From contig NC_085053.1 of the NCBI RefSeq assembly GCF_963662255.1, positions 1,364,001 through 1,428,000 of the forward strand: DNA of 64,000 bases, written 5' to 3'. Both the position numbers and the translations under genes were made by a program. The notes under the pieces are model-generated. The model saw only the letters and a list, made by a program, of their open reading frames with translations, was not told the DNA's origin and did no database searches. Below, piece by piece: positions 1-12,705 of the stretch. This DNA comes from Cinclus cinclus. Its lineage: Eukaryota; Chordata; Aves; Passeriformes; Cinclidae. Position 1 is the first letter of the stretch. The number at the start of each line of letters is the position of its first letter.

Positions 1-3000
1 CCTTGGACACAATGTCAGCAAACTGGATGATAAGAGGGAACAGAATTCCTTTGCTTCAAAGAAAAAAGATTATTAAATGACTTCAGTTTCCTCCAGTTAT
101 CAAAGGTGGCTCTTTTGTCACTTCAGGCTAGCTAAAGTGCAGCAGCCACAGGCTCTTCTCCACAAGAGAACAGAAGCAAAGTTTAGGCAGCACAATTCAA
201 GCACACGATGCTCAGGTTCTGAAATGCAGGATTGAGCCAAGCATTCGCCCAACTGCACTTTCAGCTACATCAAGAGAATTGAGCTGGTTTGTTCACCAGT
301 GCCTTATAGAACATCAGCTTTGAAATGGAGGGTCCCGACACCAACCAAAACCTGTGTGGGGACCTCAAGTTCAAAGAAATCAAGCTCCCACCTGGAAGCA
401 CAGGCCACACTGGAAAGGTTGGAACAAAGGCTGGTTTACAGCAGGATTCTTTCTCTGCATCAGCTGAGAGTATAAATCTCAGGAGTATTTACTGTGCACT
501 GAGAGCAAATGTAGATATGCACAAAATGCCCCTGCCATTAGTGTGAGGCATTAACAAGTATTAGGCATTGATGAGGCAAAAGAGTGAACTGCTTTAAAAT
601 CATAAACTGAGGAAGAACAGCTTTGAAATAAAGCTGGGGAACAGCAGATAAAAAACTTGGCATTTCTGCCTCTGGACCAGATTTCCAGACCGACACTGTA
701 CTGCTCTCTGGATTTGTTTGTGCATTCATACCCGAGGATAATACTTACCTGACCCACAGGCATCGTGCTCCACCCTGTTTCTGCCAGCAGCCAGTGAAGG
801 CAGGGCATCATTAAATATCCTGCAATCAGGATATTTATATAAATACATAAATTTAAAATAATAAAACCTGCAGGTGGAACACCCAAGCCAAGCAAATGCT
901 TTGCAAAGCAGTTAAGCAGCAGAAGCAGAAAACAATTCCAAAGCAAAGATATTCTGTACTACCTATTCTGTCCTCCTTTATATGGCCAGAGCAGCATCCA
1001 TATTCTACAGAGACACAAGAAGCAGTGACTTGTGAACCTGTTGAGCCAAAGTGATCCGTACTAAAGAAAGAAGAAGAAAAATACTAGAAGTGTAAGGAAC
1101 TGCTGGTGGTCTGTGCCTGTTTACTCCCAAAAAGGAAAAGCTCAGCCTTGTTTACACCTCGGAGCTCTGGCTGCCAGTGCAAACAGCCTACCCTGTAGCA
1201 TTCCATGAAAGTGAAAACTGTTAAGATGCCTTATAGAAACCCTCATAGTATTCAAATCAATATCCAAGAATGTACCATATTCTGACTTTAAATATACCCA
1301 AGAGAATTTTCCTGTGCTTCTGTTTCGGTTTATATTTCTCTCTCAGTTGACAAAGCCACACAGCATCTTCACAATGGTCTCTGCTTCACCACACTTGGCT
1401 TTAAAGCATACTTTGAAAAATGAAGCATGAGATTCTCAGACACTACTGCAAAATTCTGAAGAAAAATAAAGCAAGTTATTTTATTACAGCCTACTTAGCA
1501 GTTTGGGATTCAGCCCCGAGCGTGCTCCTGGGTACAGATGTAGAAAACATAATTCTAATGTGTCTATAAAATGAAGAAGGAGCTGCTTTACCAGAAAAAC
1601 AACACGTACCTAAATATTCTAACATTTTTATGAAAAGCACTGCAAGAGAAGACTTAAGTTGCAGATGAAAACATGTTTCTTCCATCTATGCACCTCTCCC
1701 CTCCAGTCTTCTAGAGTCAACTCCAAATTGAAAATCTCATGACAAAAATGTGACAACGGCTCAGGCTGATAAGCTGGGCTGTTAGAAGAACAGAGTACGT
1801 GGCACAGAGCACAAATACCAAAACTTATATTCCTTCAGTCTTACAAGTCTTTATCTTTTGCCATGGTCAAAGTATTGAGTTTCTTATATAAATCAAAGCT
1901 GAAAATGTCCAACTTGAAACCATAGCTGAATGAAAGATCTCATGATAGAACCAAGCTATTTCAGGTTTGTTACTACCTTTCTGTATTTTGAATTTGTACT
2001 GTATTTTTCAGGCAATTATGCATACTTCTGGCACTTGCAATTTTTTCCCAATCTTTTGGTATCTTTTTCCACAACGTATTACTAAAAAAATTTAAGAGCG
2101 TTGTTATGTCTCTGCTGTTCCTTCAGAATTCAGCTATGGGACTAAAACTGATGCTAATAGTAAATCAGTCCTTAGTCTGGCCTTATCATTCATTTTACAG
2201 AGTGTCACTCATTTCATACAGTGTTTTTCCTGTTGTAAGAACCAGCATTATATTTTTTTTCTACGCTTTTTTTCCCCCAAATTTCTTCATGAATAGAAAA
2301 ACAAGAGCTCCCAACTCTGCATTTGAAATACTTCAACAAGAAATGGTCACTGGTTGTTCCTTGAAAGCAGTTTTCTATCCTGCTACATTTCAAGACTTCC
2401 CAGAAGGACATCAGGATAGGCTGTCTCTACATCACTATTTTGCAGCCCAGGTTTCCAGGGAGCTAAAGCTGCAGTTTGAATTCCTAAAGCACACCCCAGA
2501 GCAGAACTTCACAACCCACCTGCTCAGAGCTAGGCAGCCCCAAATTCCTCCTTCTCCTTGCCTGGAAGAGAGGATGGGCACAGAATCCTTGGGGAGAGCT
2601 GTGCTGAGCAGCCAGGCTGGCCCTGAAGTGAGAGCTGACAAACCTGCTGTACCTGGCTAATTTCATGGGGTTTCTGCCTGCACACCTTTCCCCCATTTCC
2701 TTCAGTAATGAGGGGGGCTGTCTAGGCACCCCACTGCAGAGTCTGGATGGCTGCATTAAATAAAAAAAAAATAATTAAAAAAAAAAGAAAGGAACTCTAG
2801 TAGTTCCACTGGTACTTTACATACATCCCCCTCTGCCTTTACATAATCAGTGCATCAAACACAAGGGGAACAGTTACTGGAATACATAACAAATTCAGTG
2901 TTCAGTCTGCCCCTCTCCAAAAGAGGTGTTTATTATCACAAGTGAAGGGCTGGTCTTTCACTGGTCTGTGCTGTCAGTAAAAGGATCAATCTGAGAAAGG

Positions 3001-5317
3001 GCCTGATGAAGAGGAAATCTCTGTTTAGCTCCTATTAGTTAGGATCTTGAAAGGTCATTTTGAATTTGGGAAATCTTGTCTGGGAAAGAAGCCAGCAATT
3101 CCTCTGCACTGAAGTGATGCTGGCATTTAAAACTTAGAGAAAGCCCCGACTGATGAACCAGTGACAGTCTGGAAAAATTCTGCTGGATGCACCAAGCGGC
3201 TGCTCCGACGGCAGAGGGGGATAAATGTATCCCTTGCTACAAACCCTGCTAAGGACAGCTTGTTTTTCTCTGCTTGTGCTCAAGTTTTTGTTTTTCACTC
3301 CTCACCTCTGCAGACCATCCAACAACCACAGTGGTTTGTGGGAGTAGCAGTGCAGGATGAAGGGCTTTGGAGCAGCATGTCTGTGCTGGCACAGAGCGAC
3401 AATGACACACCAGGCTCTGTGAGATCAGGCTTCTCTCTTGGCAATTCGCAGAAACAATTTTGATTATCACACACATACGTGCATGCGTATAAAAATATTG
3501 TGGTTTATATATATTTATATGTATATACACGTGTTTTGGTGGTGGGATTTTTTTATTTACAGAAAAAACATAATTCTTGAAACCTCTTTTCTTTGAATTT
3601 AAGTGCAGCTCAGATTTCAGTCTCGAAAAAGTGATGGTCTTGGTGGATGAACCTCTCTAGTTCTAATGAACTCCTGCATTAGGAATACAATATAATATGG
3701 AAAAAAAACCCAAACCATTAAGTTGCACTGTATTTTCAGCTTCCTCAATGCCCTTTACTTGAAGATAGAAAGAGAATCTTTCATTTATAAGCTTCCTGAC
3801 GTTCTTTGGCAGGCACATGAAGAAGGTGTACCTTTGATACAGAACCTTTTTGTCTGCTGGAAAGGCATTTCCTAAAACTCCTCTGCCTTTTTTATCCATT
3901 TTAGTTTCTATAAAGTGAACCCTAGAAAAGCTCAAACTCAGGAAGCCACCAGAAACCCTTCCCTGGGTAGCAACTGAAATATTTCCGGAGACCCTCCATC
4001 CTTTGTGTATGCAGAAAAAAGATCTTTCCTGCAAGATGTAAAATGATAAATATGCAATTACATAATTCTGTAAAAAACATTAAGCAGGATTTTCCTGAGG
4101 TGATGCATCTGTCTCTGCAGAGCTCCTAAACATGCAACATAATGCACACACACAAATTAGCTCATGGCACTTATGCTGCCCTACTTGCTTGTTATCATTA
4201 AAAGCTTTCAGACAGCAATCAATTTCACTGTACTGGAGATTACTGCAAAATGCATTAAGAAGTTCACGCCTGTGGCAATGGTCACTGAAAATATTTTGGA
4301 AAGCATCCCAGAAGTATAAGACTTTTTCCAGACATCCGAGAGAAACACTGCTGTGACAGAGCTTCTGGTGTCAAGACTTCTCCCCTAGCACCCCTCCTCT
4401 TTAGTTTTTTTTTTTTGTTTTTTTTTTGTTGGTTTTCTTGATTGTTTTTTTTAATAGCAGCACTTTTTGAAAGGTACATTTCAGCTTTTTCCTTCTTTTT
4501 GGTTAGTTCTCTTTTTTTTTTTTTTTTAATGAGCCAAGATACCTGGGTCACGGAAAACATTAACTTCTGAGACAACTGTCTGAAGTTATCTCCTTCCTTG
4601 CTCTATGTCATATGTATAAATATATTCTATCTTATCAATTTCATCAAAGAAAAATTGTTGAATTTTAACATGAATGATAAAATCACCTGACCACCCTATC
4701 ACAACAACATATTTGGGATTTTTTTGGGTTTTTGGTAAAATAAATAGCCCCGGGGATGTTCCTATAACTAATAAACAAAGAAAACTGAATACACCATAAC
4801 CACCAACCACTATTTCTATGTTTCTTCTTCATATCAGAAACATTACCTTCAAATGCTAAGTAACATAATGCCATCAAATCTTCAAGGGAGGGTTTTGAGA
4901 TATGTCTCAGAATTTCACAAAAGATATCCTAAAATAATTACAGCACAGGAAAACCTGCAGCCCTCTGTCCTTGGAAATCAATATTAGATTGAAATCTTCT
5001 TAGAAATATTCATCAGGAATGTTCTCATGAAGCTGTCTCAGACTGAAGCACTCCTGAAGCTCAGAGCCAAAGCTGCTCCTCAAACTGACCTTAAGTTTTC
5101 TCTGTTCTCAAACACTCCTCAGCCAGAAGCCACCTCTGAATGTCCATCACCCGCCCAGCAAGTACTGAAATGTGAGTGGGGATTGATTCAACTCAAAAAA
5201 AGGAACCTGACAGAGGCACAGGAATGTGGAAAAAAGTGTTAGTAGAACATCCAAGAAAACAGAGATTTTTCTGAAGATCCAGTATCAAGGTCCTCTGGTT
5301 CCACTGGAGGCAATTTC
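1..5317. other. Intronic stretch with no recognised gene
   Basis: AT-rich intron sequence with A- and T-runs around 2250 and 2760. The longest open frame (2106-2660, plus, 184 codons) has biased, unpatterned composition and no family resemblance. A splice-site-flanked segment at 749-819 on the minus strand is discussed in the findings. Confidence 0.7.
4401..4528 (+). repeat. T-rich low-complexity tract
   Basis: Several runs of 8-16 T are separated by short non-T pieces, ending with a 16-T run at 4512-4527. It could be the reverse-complement poly(A) remnant of a retroposed sequence, but nothing recognisable is attached. Confidence 0.7.
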
Positions 5318-5530
5318 CTCTTATCTTGCTGGTTGTCTGAGAGAAGAGTCTGACCCCATCTGGCTACAGCCTCCTTTCACATAGTTGTGGAGAACAATAA
5401 GGCCATCTCTGAGCCTCCTTTTCTGCAGGCTGAGCCACTCCAGATCCCTCAGCCTCTCCTCATATGATTTGTGCTCCTTCAGCTTTGTTGCCCTTCTCTG
5501 GACTGGCTCCATCAAAGTTATTGCCATCAA
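5318..5530 (-). mobile_element. CR1 LINE fragment (reverse transcriptase ORF C-terminal part)
   Basis: Read on the minus strand this encodes [20 protein letters not shown], then [20 protein letters not shown]. This is the well-known tail of the CR1 ORF2 protein (consensus close to [42 protein letters not shown]). The copy is truncated at both ends and has small deletions (for example in the [12 protein letters not shown] region) and substitutions, so it is inactive. CR1 is the dominant LINE of bird genomes, which supports the host assignment. Boundaries are approximate. Confidence 0.85.
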
Positions 5531-8500
5531 AAAAAGTGACTGCAAAGATGCCAGGCAGTGGTGGTCTCCTCCTGACCCCTACCACCAGGATTGTGTGCAA
5601 AGGGACGTGTGTGTAGGAGAGCTGCCAAGTATGGTGGGTTTTAATCTGCAGATGCTGCAGACTAAATGCAAATGTCCAAGTGTTGCTCTTTCCTGGTAAC
5701 TGTATGTTAGTTTGTCACAGGCAGAAGTGTGGTCCATGAAGGACACTGGACACAATACAAATCATTCTGATTGTGCTGCTCAGCTGCTCCCTTGCAGCAT
5801 AATATAGAAAGCAGAGGGCCTGTTCCAGCTTCACCCCAAGAGAAAGTATGTCAACCTACAGCACACCTTAGAAACACCCACCTGAAACAGAGGGACAAAC
5901 TCCACTGCCTCGGCTACATGCTCCCTTCAAATAGCCTGGCAGGTGCTGAACTTGGGCAGGAACCCCAGCAGAGGGTAACACACTTTGGGGAAGCACACAG
6001 CAACACCTCTGGATGGACAGAAATACTGAAAACTGAAAAAACCACGGACTGTTCAAGTGTTGTCCCTGCCTTTCATGCAGAGGAAGACCTTGGGTTATTT
6101 ACTGACAGATCACCTTTGTCAGCTTCATCCAAGCCCTCCCTTGCGCCCTTGCTGAATCTCAGCGGAGGATAACACCCCTAACACCAAAGCCTTGGAGCCT
6201 GGCCATCCTTGGCACTGCTGGCAGTTCTCCTGCAGGCCCAGAGCAGGCTGTGCTACGTCCAGGACAGATCATCCAAAGCCACCTTTGCAGCCAGCTTGAG
6301 CAGAAGCAGGCAAACAGTCACTCTGCAAGTACCAGCTCACAGTGATGCCTTAAGTTCTAGCTTTTATATTTTTCAGATCAGTAGTGCTTTAATGTGTAAC
6401 TCTAAAATTCCATAGCCTGTCAGTTACTGTTCTCCCATTTAATTCAGAAGAAACAATTTCTCTCTAGGCTTGAAACTCAAGGATACCTTATTGTCTCAGG
6501 CCCTGAGAGGTGTAAACAACAGTGAAATGGGGAGGGGGGGAGACGACTTGAAGTAATTGACTTCATTACCTGAAGTTATAATTGGACAATTAACCTCTGA
6601 TGTGCAAATAGACCAAATTTACATCTATCTGAAAAACTCATGACTATCATCCATCTTGGGTGCAGCCTCTGTGAGGCTCCTGCACTGCCCAAGGTGTACC
6701 CTTTGAAGACCTTTCAATAAATACCTACTTTATTTTCTAGCTCTGTCTAGCCTCTGTTCTAGGTAGCCTCTCCAAGGCATCAACAGCATATCCTCAGCCA
6801 TGTGGGATCAGTTTCTCTATGTCAGAGGTTTGTGCTGAGGCACATCATGCACTGTCACAGCCAAGAGCTAGGAACAAAGCAGGACTGCCACTGAGCACTG
6901 CGAGGGGCACGGGGGGGAAGTGGGGTACTGAAGTCAGGAGACAACATCTGGGATGTTTCTGGCTGCCAGATTCATTCTTAGCAAAGCAGCACCAAACTCT
7001 CAGCCCACCAGAGACTCCATCTTCACTGCTGTGAGCGACAAGCACAAAAAGCTGGGCAAGGAGAGTATCAGCACCTGGGAGGAGGCATTTCCCCGGCCCT
7101 TGCATGGGGGATGAGGTCTTCAGTAACTGCCAGATTTAAAAGTCTTGCAGTCATATTTTTTGGCTATCCCCAAATAAAAACCTTACTAATAACTCAAAAG
7201 TATTTTTAATTGTTTTTCTACTTTTCTCTGTATCTCTTCCCATCCAGACTAATGGCAAACCTTGTCTTTTCTTGCAGTGACATTTAAAAATATGACATTT
7301 CTCCTCTGTATAAAGTAACATCATCTTTAAAGAATTCCAGTTCTCCCATGTCTGGATTCCTGCAATCAACTACTACTCTGATTCATACCTAACACCCTCT
7401 TTTATTCCACGATGTTTGCTTAGGGAGGGAAATACACATTGAATACACCATTGTGTAGACTGAAAGTTGTACTAAGATGACAAACACCTGCATTTACTTA
7501 ATCATCTTTGTTAAGATACTGTCAGTTGGCTTCCCCAAGAGCACGATTAGAAAGAAGCTCTTCCCTAAGGAAAAAACCTCTTACCAATAATCACAATGGC
7601 TGTAAGAACTATCTACATTATGCTCTAAAAATTTGTAATATGCAGCTTGGATAGCTATTGCTGGTGCAGTGACATTATGAAAATAAGATTTTTCAAGATT
7701 CAATAAACAAGGTGTAAAGTTTTGCTTCAGCAGCACTGGCTACAAGCTTAACCTCAGCTGATTCAAAGATAGGTACAATGGCTTTGAAAGTCTCCAGGAG
7801 CTTGAGAACTCCACACAACGAACGGGAATTATTGCAAACACAGAAGGCAACAAAAAAGGTGCATTGAAATCCGAAAGCTGAAATCTGCCTGCAAAAATGG
7901 TGAATTTTTACAGTATGCAGACAGGGAAGATGAACACTACTGCCTCTCTTGAAGAAAAGGAAATATTTACTGTGCAGCACTTCCTCAACAGTGGAAGTCT
8001 TTACCAATGCTGACTCAAAATATTGGAGACTATCAATTCCCTAGCCCTAAACTTGCAGGACACTGTAACAATTTTAAAGAATCACTGCAGTGTACATACA
8101 CCAGTTCTACATAACACTGACATACGGCACTGAATTCCCAGACAGTCAGTCAAAGTTCTGGGCAGGAAACCAAATTCCATGTTTTTTTTTTTTTTTTTCT
8201 TTAAACACTATGTCAAAACACCCCTATTGCTCGTTACTTGTGCTTTGAAAGATATACTCCATTACTCCTTAATGTCATTAGCTTTTACAGATACTGCAAC
8301 CAACAAAGAACTGCTGCTGGAAAAATCTATTACAACTGCTTTCTAACACTGACATTTTGAGAGTGTTTCCATGGGAAAGCAGCATGGTCACAACAAAAAT
8401 CCAAGTGAAAACAAGATAGCTAACTTCCACATCTACGTACAAAACCAAATTTCAGTAAGCAATCTAGAACAGTGAAACCATCAAACACCCATGTCTATCA

Positions 8501-10200
8501 TTTTTCACGAAGAAGCTGGTTCTGTGAGGGATTCTGAAAACTGAATTTGTACAACTAAGCCTTGCTGATGTAAACTATCTTATTAGCTGTATATGAGCTC
8601 ATTTCACACACTGAAATCATTAACTGAAGAACAGTTAATTCTGTTATCAGAGATCATCCTTTAACGTGTTCTAAAGCAATAAAGAGCATTTTAGACAAAC
8701 ATTTTGTTTTCAGGACATGGAAAGATACAAAGCAGGGAGGACAGCTTATCACAGTTGTCCATGCAATGAATTTTTTAAAATACAGTGTAAAACAAAGAAA
8801 ACAATTCAGCTAGTTCCCCTCTGGCTTTCAAAAGCCTCAAAAGTATAGAAATAAAATACTGAAATAAAAAGTTCATTAGAAGTGTTCTACGTCTGCCCAA
8901 GCACTGTTTTAACATCACATTCAGCAATTTGATTTTCTGTGATCCATTCTTTGCATTTTCATTACTCAAACTAAATGTATCTTTTAATTATTGTCTCAAT
9001 TCATTCCTTTTGCTGAAATAACATTCTGTGCTCCTTTGAGGATATTCCCAAGGTTACAAAACCTAGATTGTCTAGCAGTTTAGATTTGTTTTAAATGTCT
9101 AATAATACATTATACTGAAATAGCTTGAAATAATGAGGGTTTTATACTAATACATTACCAAAATATAATTACTAGTAATTCCCAGGAAAGAAGTACATGA
9201 CAACAGACAAGGCTAAATGCATGTATATTTAAATAAATGCATTACAGAACTAATTGCCATTACTCAAAAAAGAAAAACAAAAATCCTCCCCAAAACAAGT
9301 GTTATAAGCCTGGAAAATTTACATTTCAAAGAAATTCACATTCCCTAATGAAAACAGAAGACCTCAAAATACATTTCGATCTGCCCTGAAATCACTTTGG
9401 AAATGTGGGTGGGGAGAACCTAATTCAGAAGGGGAAAAATACAGTTTAGACTAAGAAGACAAAACTATGATTAAAAATCAAATTCACTTGGCAGCTGCAC
9501 AGAGCTTTTACAGGTGAATCCTGAGTCCCCTTGTTTTTCTTGCATTCACTTCCTTTTCCCATTCACCTCCCACATCTCCTGCAAAAGACGTTTGGTGCAA
9601 GTGTTTTTCAAGTTAGGAACTAGAGAAATGCAAAGACAACTCTGCCAGTTTGTGTGTGGACGGAGACCACCTCTTGTAGGTGCTTTTTGCAGAGAAGGGC
9701 ACTGTTTGTACAGTAACTGGAACCATACACTGCACTCCTACAAAACTGACACTACCTCCTCCTAAAAGGGAAGATGGGAACCTCTGATATCAGTGACCTC
9801 TGATATTTTCTGCAGGCATAAACAAAATCCCAGACCCTTTCAGAACACCAAGACACAAGGTCACCTTGAAAAGAAGCACATTATGGAATGCTTCTTCTGC
9901 TCACTGAAAAGGAGGAAAATTTTATATACCATAACAGGACCCTCAATCTAAAATAATTATACTCTAATTACCATTGGATGCTAAATTCTCTCAGCTTAAA
10001 CAACACAGCCAAAAAGTCTTCATTATTTCATGATTTGGATCATTTAGCGTAAAAGTTGGCTGGTGTCAGGCACTGAGCTCCGTAAGAAAACATTTCTAAT
10101 TGATTTGAATTAGGCTGCAAATTCTCAGCTTACTCTGCAGTTGAAGAAAGTCCTCCCTGCCCTCACACAAACATCCACAGCACTGCTTCAAAAGGAAAAA
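5531..10200. other. Intronic stretch with no recognised gene
   Basis: Ordinary intron sequence between the two CR1 fragments. No RNA gene, coding exon or classifiable repeat was seen apart from the T17 run. Confidence 0.7.
8182..8198 (+). repeat. Poly(T) run of 17
   Basis: An uninterrupted T17 run. No attached element was recognised. Confidence 0.8.
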
Positions 10201-10655
10201 ATGGTGTAGAATGGTTTGGGTTGGAAGGGAGTTGAAAGCTCATCTCATTCCCACCCCCTGCCATGGACAGGGACACCTTCCAGTGTCCCAGGCAGCCCCA
10301 AGCCCTGTCCAACCTGGCCTTGGACACTCCCAAGGGTGGATCATTCACACCTTCTCCGGGAATGTGTGCCAGGGCCTCACCACCCCACAGGGAGGGATTT
10401 CTTTCTGATACGTGATCTAAACCCACTCTATCAATTTAAAGCCATCACCACTTGTCGTCCTATCACTCCAAGCCCTTGTCAAAAGTATCTTTCCAGATTC
10501 CTTGGAATTCCTTTAAGTTACACTTCAGCTGCTCTAAAGTCTCCCTGAAGCCTTCTCTTCTCCAGACTGAAGAACCTGAACTCCCTCAGCCTGTCCTCAT
10601 GGGAAAGGTGCTTCAGCCTTCTGAGCATGTCAATGGTCTCCTCTGGACTTGTTCA
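10201..10655 (-). mobile_element. CR1 LINE 3' end, 5'-truncated
   Basis: The plus strand begins TAGAATGGTTTGGGTTGGAA and continues with CCACCCCCTGCCATGGACAG, CAACCTGGCCTTGGACA, CACCACCCCACAGGGAGG and CTTCTCTTCTCCAGACTGAA. This is the reverse complement of the standard avian CR1 3' region, ending with the conserved GGTTGGACTAGATG-type tail. The element therefore points to the minus strand, with its 3' end near 10201, and fades out near 10655. This 5' truncation is typical of CR1 retrotransposition. Several indels break the reading frame. Confidence 0.9.
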
Positions 10656-12570
10656 AAAGAACTGTTAACTACAGAATCACGACACTCCTTTCTCTGCTGT
10701 TCATGTCGTAAAGGGGAGCTGGGGCTGGAAGGGAGCAGAACCTAGGAAGGATGACTATAAAGCAGTTCAGAGTACCTCAAAGATGAAATTAAGAAAGTAA
10801 AAAGACCAACTGATAAGTATAACACATGGTGAACTGGAGAAGGGGCTGCAGAGGTGGGAATAAGGTTAGGAAAAGGTTATGTAAGAAACTGCTGCACTGT
10901 TACCTAAAATATCTGTAGACTAACTTAATAACGGCATACAAACAGGAAAAGCTAGAAATTTTTAATACAGAAACAAAATTACTACTTAATTGATCTATAA
11001 GACATCTAGAGGAACAATTCCTCTGGAAAACCAACATATCTTTATATTCTTGTTTAGAGAGCCATACAGACAATCATTGGAAAAGCATCATCTTTCATAT
11101 GAAAATCACACGGATTGGTGTGAGGTTGGCACAACAGAGTTCTCCAAAAGGCAACAAAGTAACAAAGAGCACTTGCCTCACCACCACCAGGATTTTCAGT
11201 GATCACAATACAGATTCATAGCAGAGAACTTAATGACATATTTTAACTAAAGCAGACACACCATGGAAAAAGCTGAGGTACTGCTTGGTTTGGGAGAAAC
11301 CATTAATAGGCAAAGTTGAGATGCTGAGAAAGCTCCAGTATTCAATCCTTCTTTTATATTACTCTTCACTAAAAAGCTTCTAAAGCAGTAAAAATTATTA
11401 TGGCTAGATATTAAGAAAATAAAATTAAGTTAAAGAAAATGAAGTACTGGTATAAACTGCAAAGTTCAGTTAAGCACCCACCCCATTCCTTCAGCTCTCT
11501 CAAGTGTCTCGGATTTAAATCAACAGCCTGAAGTATAAGAGAACTCTGCAATGATATGTGTAAACCTCCTATCTAAATTACAGAGAGAAGAAAGCAGCAA
11601 ACCTGACTTCAAATGCCCAAGAGTTCCTTGGAACTATGCCCTGCTCTTACTCTGCTATTTACACTGCAAGCAGCACCTCCGCTGCTCAAGACAACACACA
11701 CACTTCACCAAAAGGAAAGCCTAAGAGTCTCAAATGCTTTTGTATTTCAAGCACATTCTCTTTTCCTCTCTGCTCCATCCTGGTGCAGACAATTTTCCAT
11801 GCTCTGGGCCTGGATCCACCAGCTCCCCTCCAGAACTCTTCCAAGTCCCAGCTGTCCCATGCTTCTCAGGAAGGTGCTCAGGGTGGTGCATTAGACACAG
11901 CTTGGCAGAGGTGCTTGAGACATGCACACAAGACAGGGGCTCTAACAACAGAACTAAACAAACTCAATTTATCAGGAATGATGCAGCTACTTGTTTGTGT
12001 GGAGCTGAAGGGCACCAGTACCCTGGTGATCACCCAGCATGAGAACCCCCACTGTGGAATAAACTGCAAGTTCAAACCAAGGGAAGAGGAGCCAGTCCAG
12101 CTGAGCAGGAGACTCAATCCATAGAGGCACCTTCATCTTCCATTGAGGAGGTCAACATGTGGGTCTGCTCCAAAAGCAAAGGGCTCAAGGCTCTGGGAAA
12201 TAAAGCACCACGCCTTCATTTATCCCCTCCTGGCTGGGTACCAGCCTAGCCCAGGAGTAGCTACTCATCTTTTCCATTTGGTAGAGTAGGGTGTTGGTCC
12301 ATCATCTCAGCGGCAAATAATTTACAGAAAAGCATCAATTCACATGTCTCACATGAAGGCTACAGGAATTTGTGCATTGTACACAGCAAAGATGATCATG
12401 ATGGAAATAATGAAGAACTTAGAATTCTACGTTTCATGTAATTTGTGCCAACAAAGTGTTGGTTATCCCAAATTAAGCTTGCTATACGAACTGTCCCTAA
12501 ACTATTGAGCATTTTTTTGTAAGCAGGGAAAAACACAACTATAAATGTCTGAAGTCCTTGTCCACATTTT
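10656..12570. other. Intronic stretch with no recognised gene
   Basis: Sequence between the CR1 3' end and the old LINE remnant. Overlapping open frames near 11613-12124 are in several frames at once and show no protein family signature. Confidence 0.65.
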
Positions 12571-12705
12571 GACCTCAGATGCCTAAAGGCACTCGTTCTG
12601 CTCCCGCAGTGTGGAATGCCCTCCCACAAAGCACCCGTGTGGAATCTTCAGAGGCTATTTTCACAAAGCATAAGAAAAAGACATTTCTTGCTAGACTTTC
12701 TGCTG
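12571..12705 (+). mobile_element. Ancient LINE remnant (L2/CR1-clade ORF2 C-terminus)
   Basis: A plus-strand frame reads PKGTRSAPAVWNALPQSTR and then EAIFTKHKKKTFLARL. The pattern R-S/F-x-A-x-x-x-W-N-x-LP followed by a short gap and F-K-x-x-x-K-x-x-L is the hallmark of the extreme C-terminus of L2- and CR1-clade reverse transcriptase proteins. The copy is short, differs from the young CR1 fragments nearby, and has no recognised 3' tail. It is most likely an old L2-type or related element. The family name cannot be settled by eye. Confidence 0.6.

Noticed and set aside
551..946. 131-codon open frame on the minus strand
   Set aside because: No recognisable protein. The only point of interest is the splice-flanked segment inside it, reported separately.
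2106..2660. 184-codon open frame on the plus strand
   Set aside because: Composition is unpatterned and Phe-rich from T-runs, with no domain or splice support. It is likely chance.
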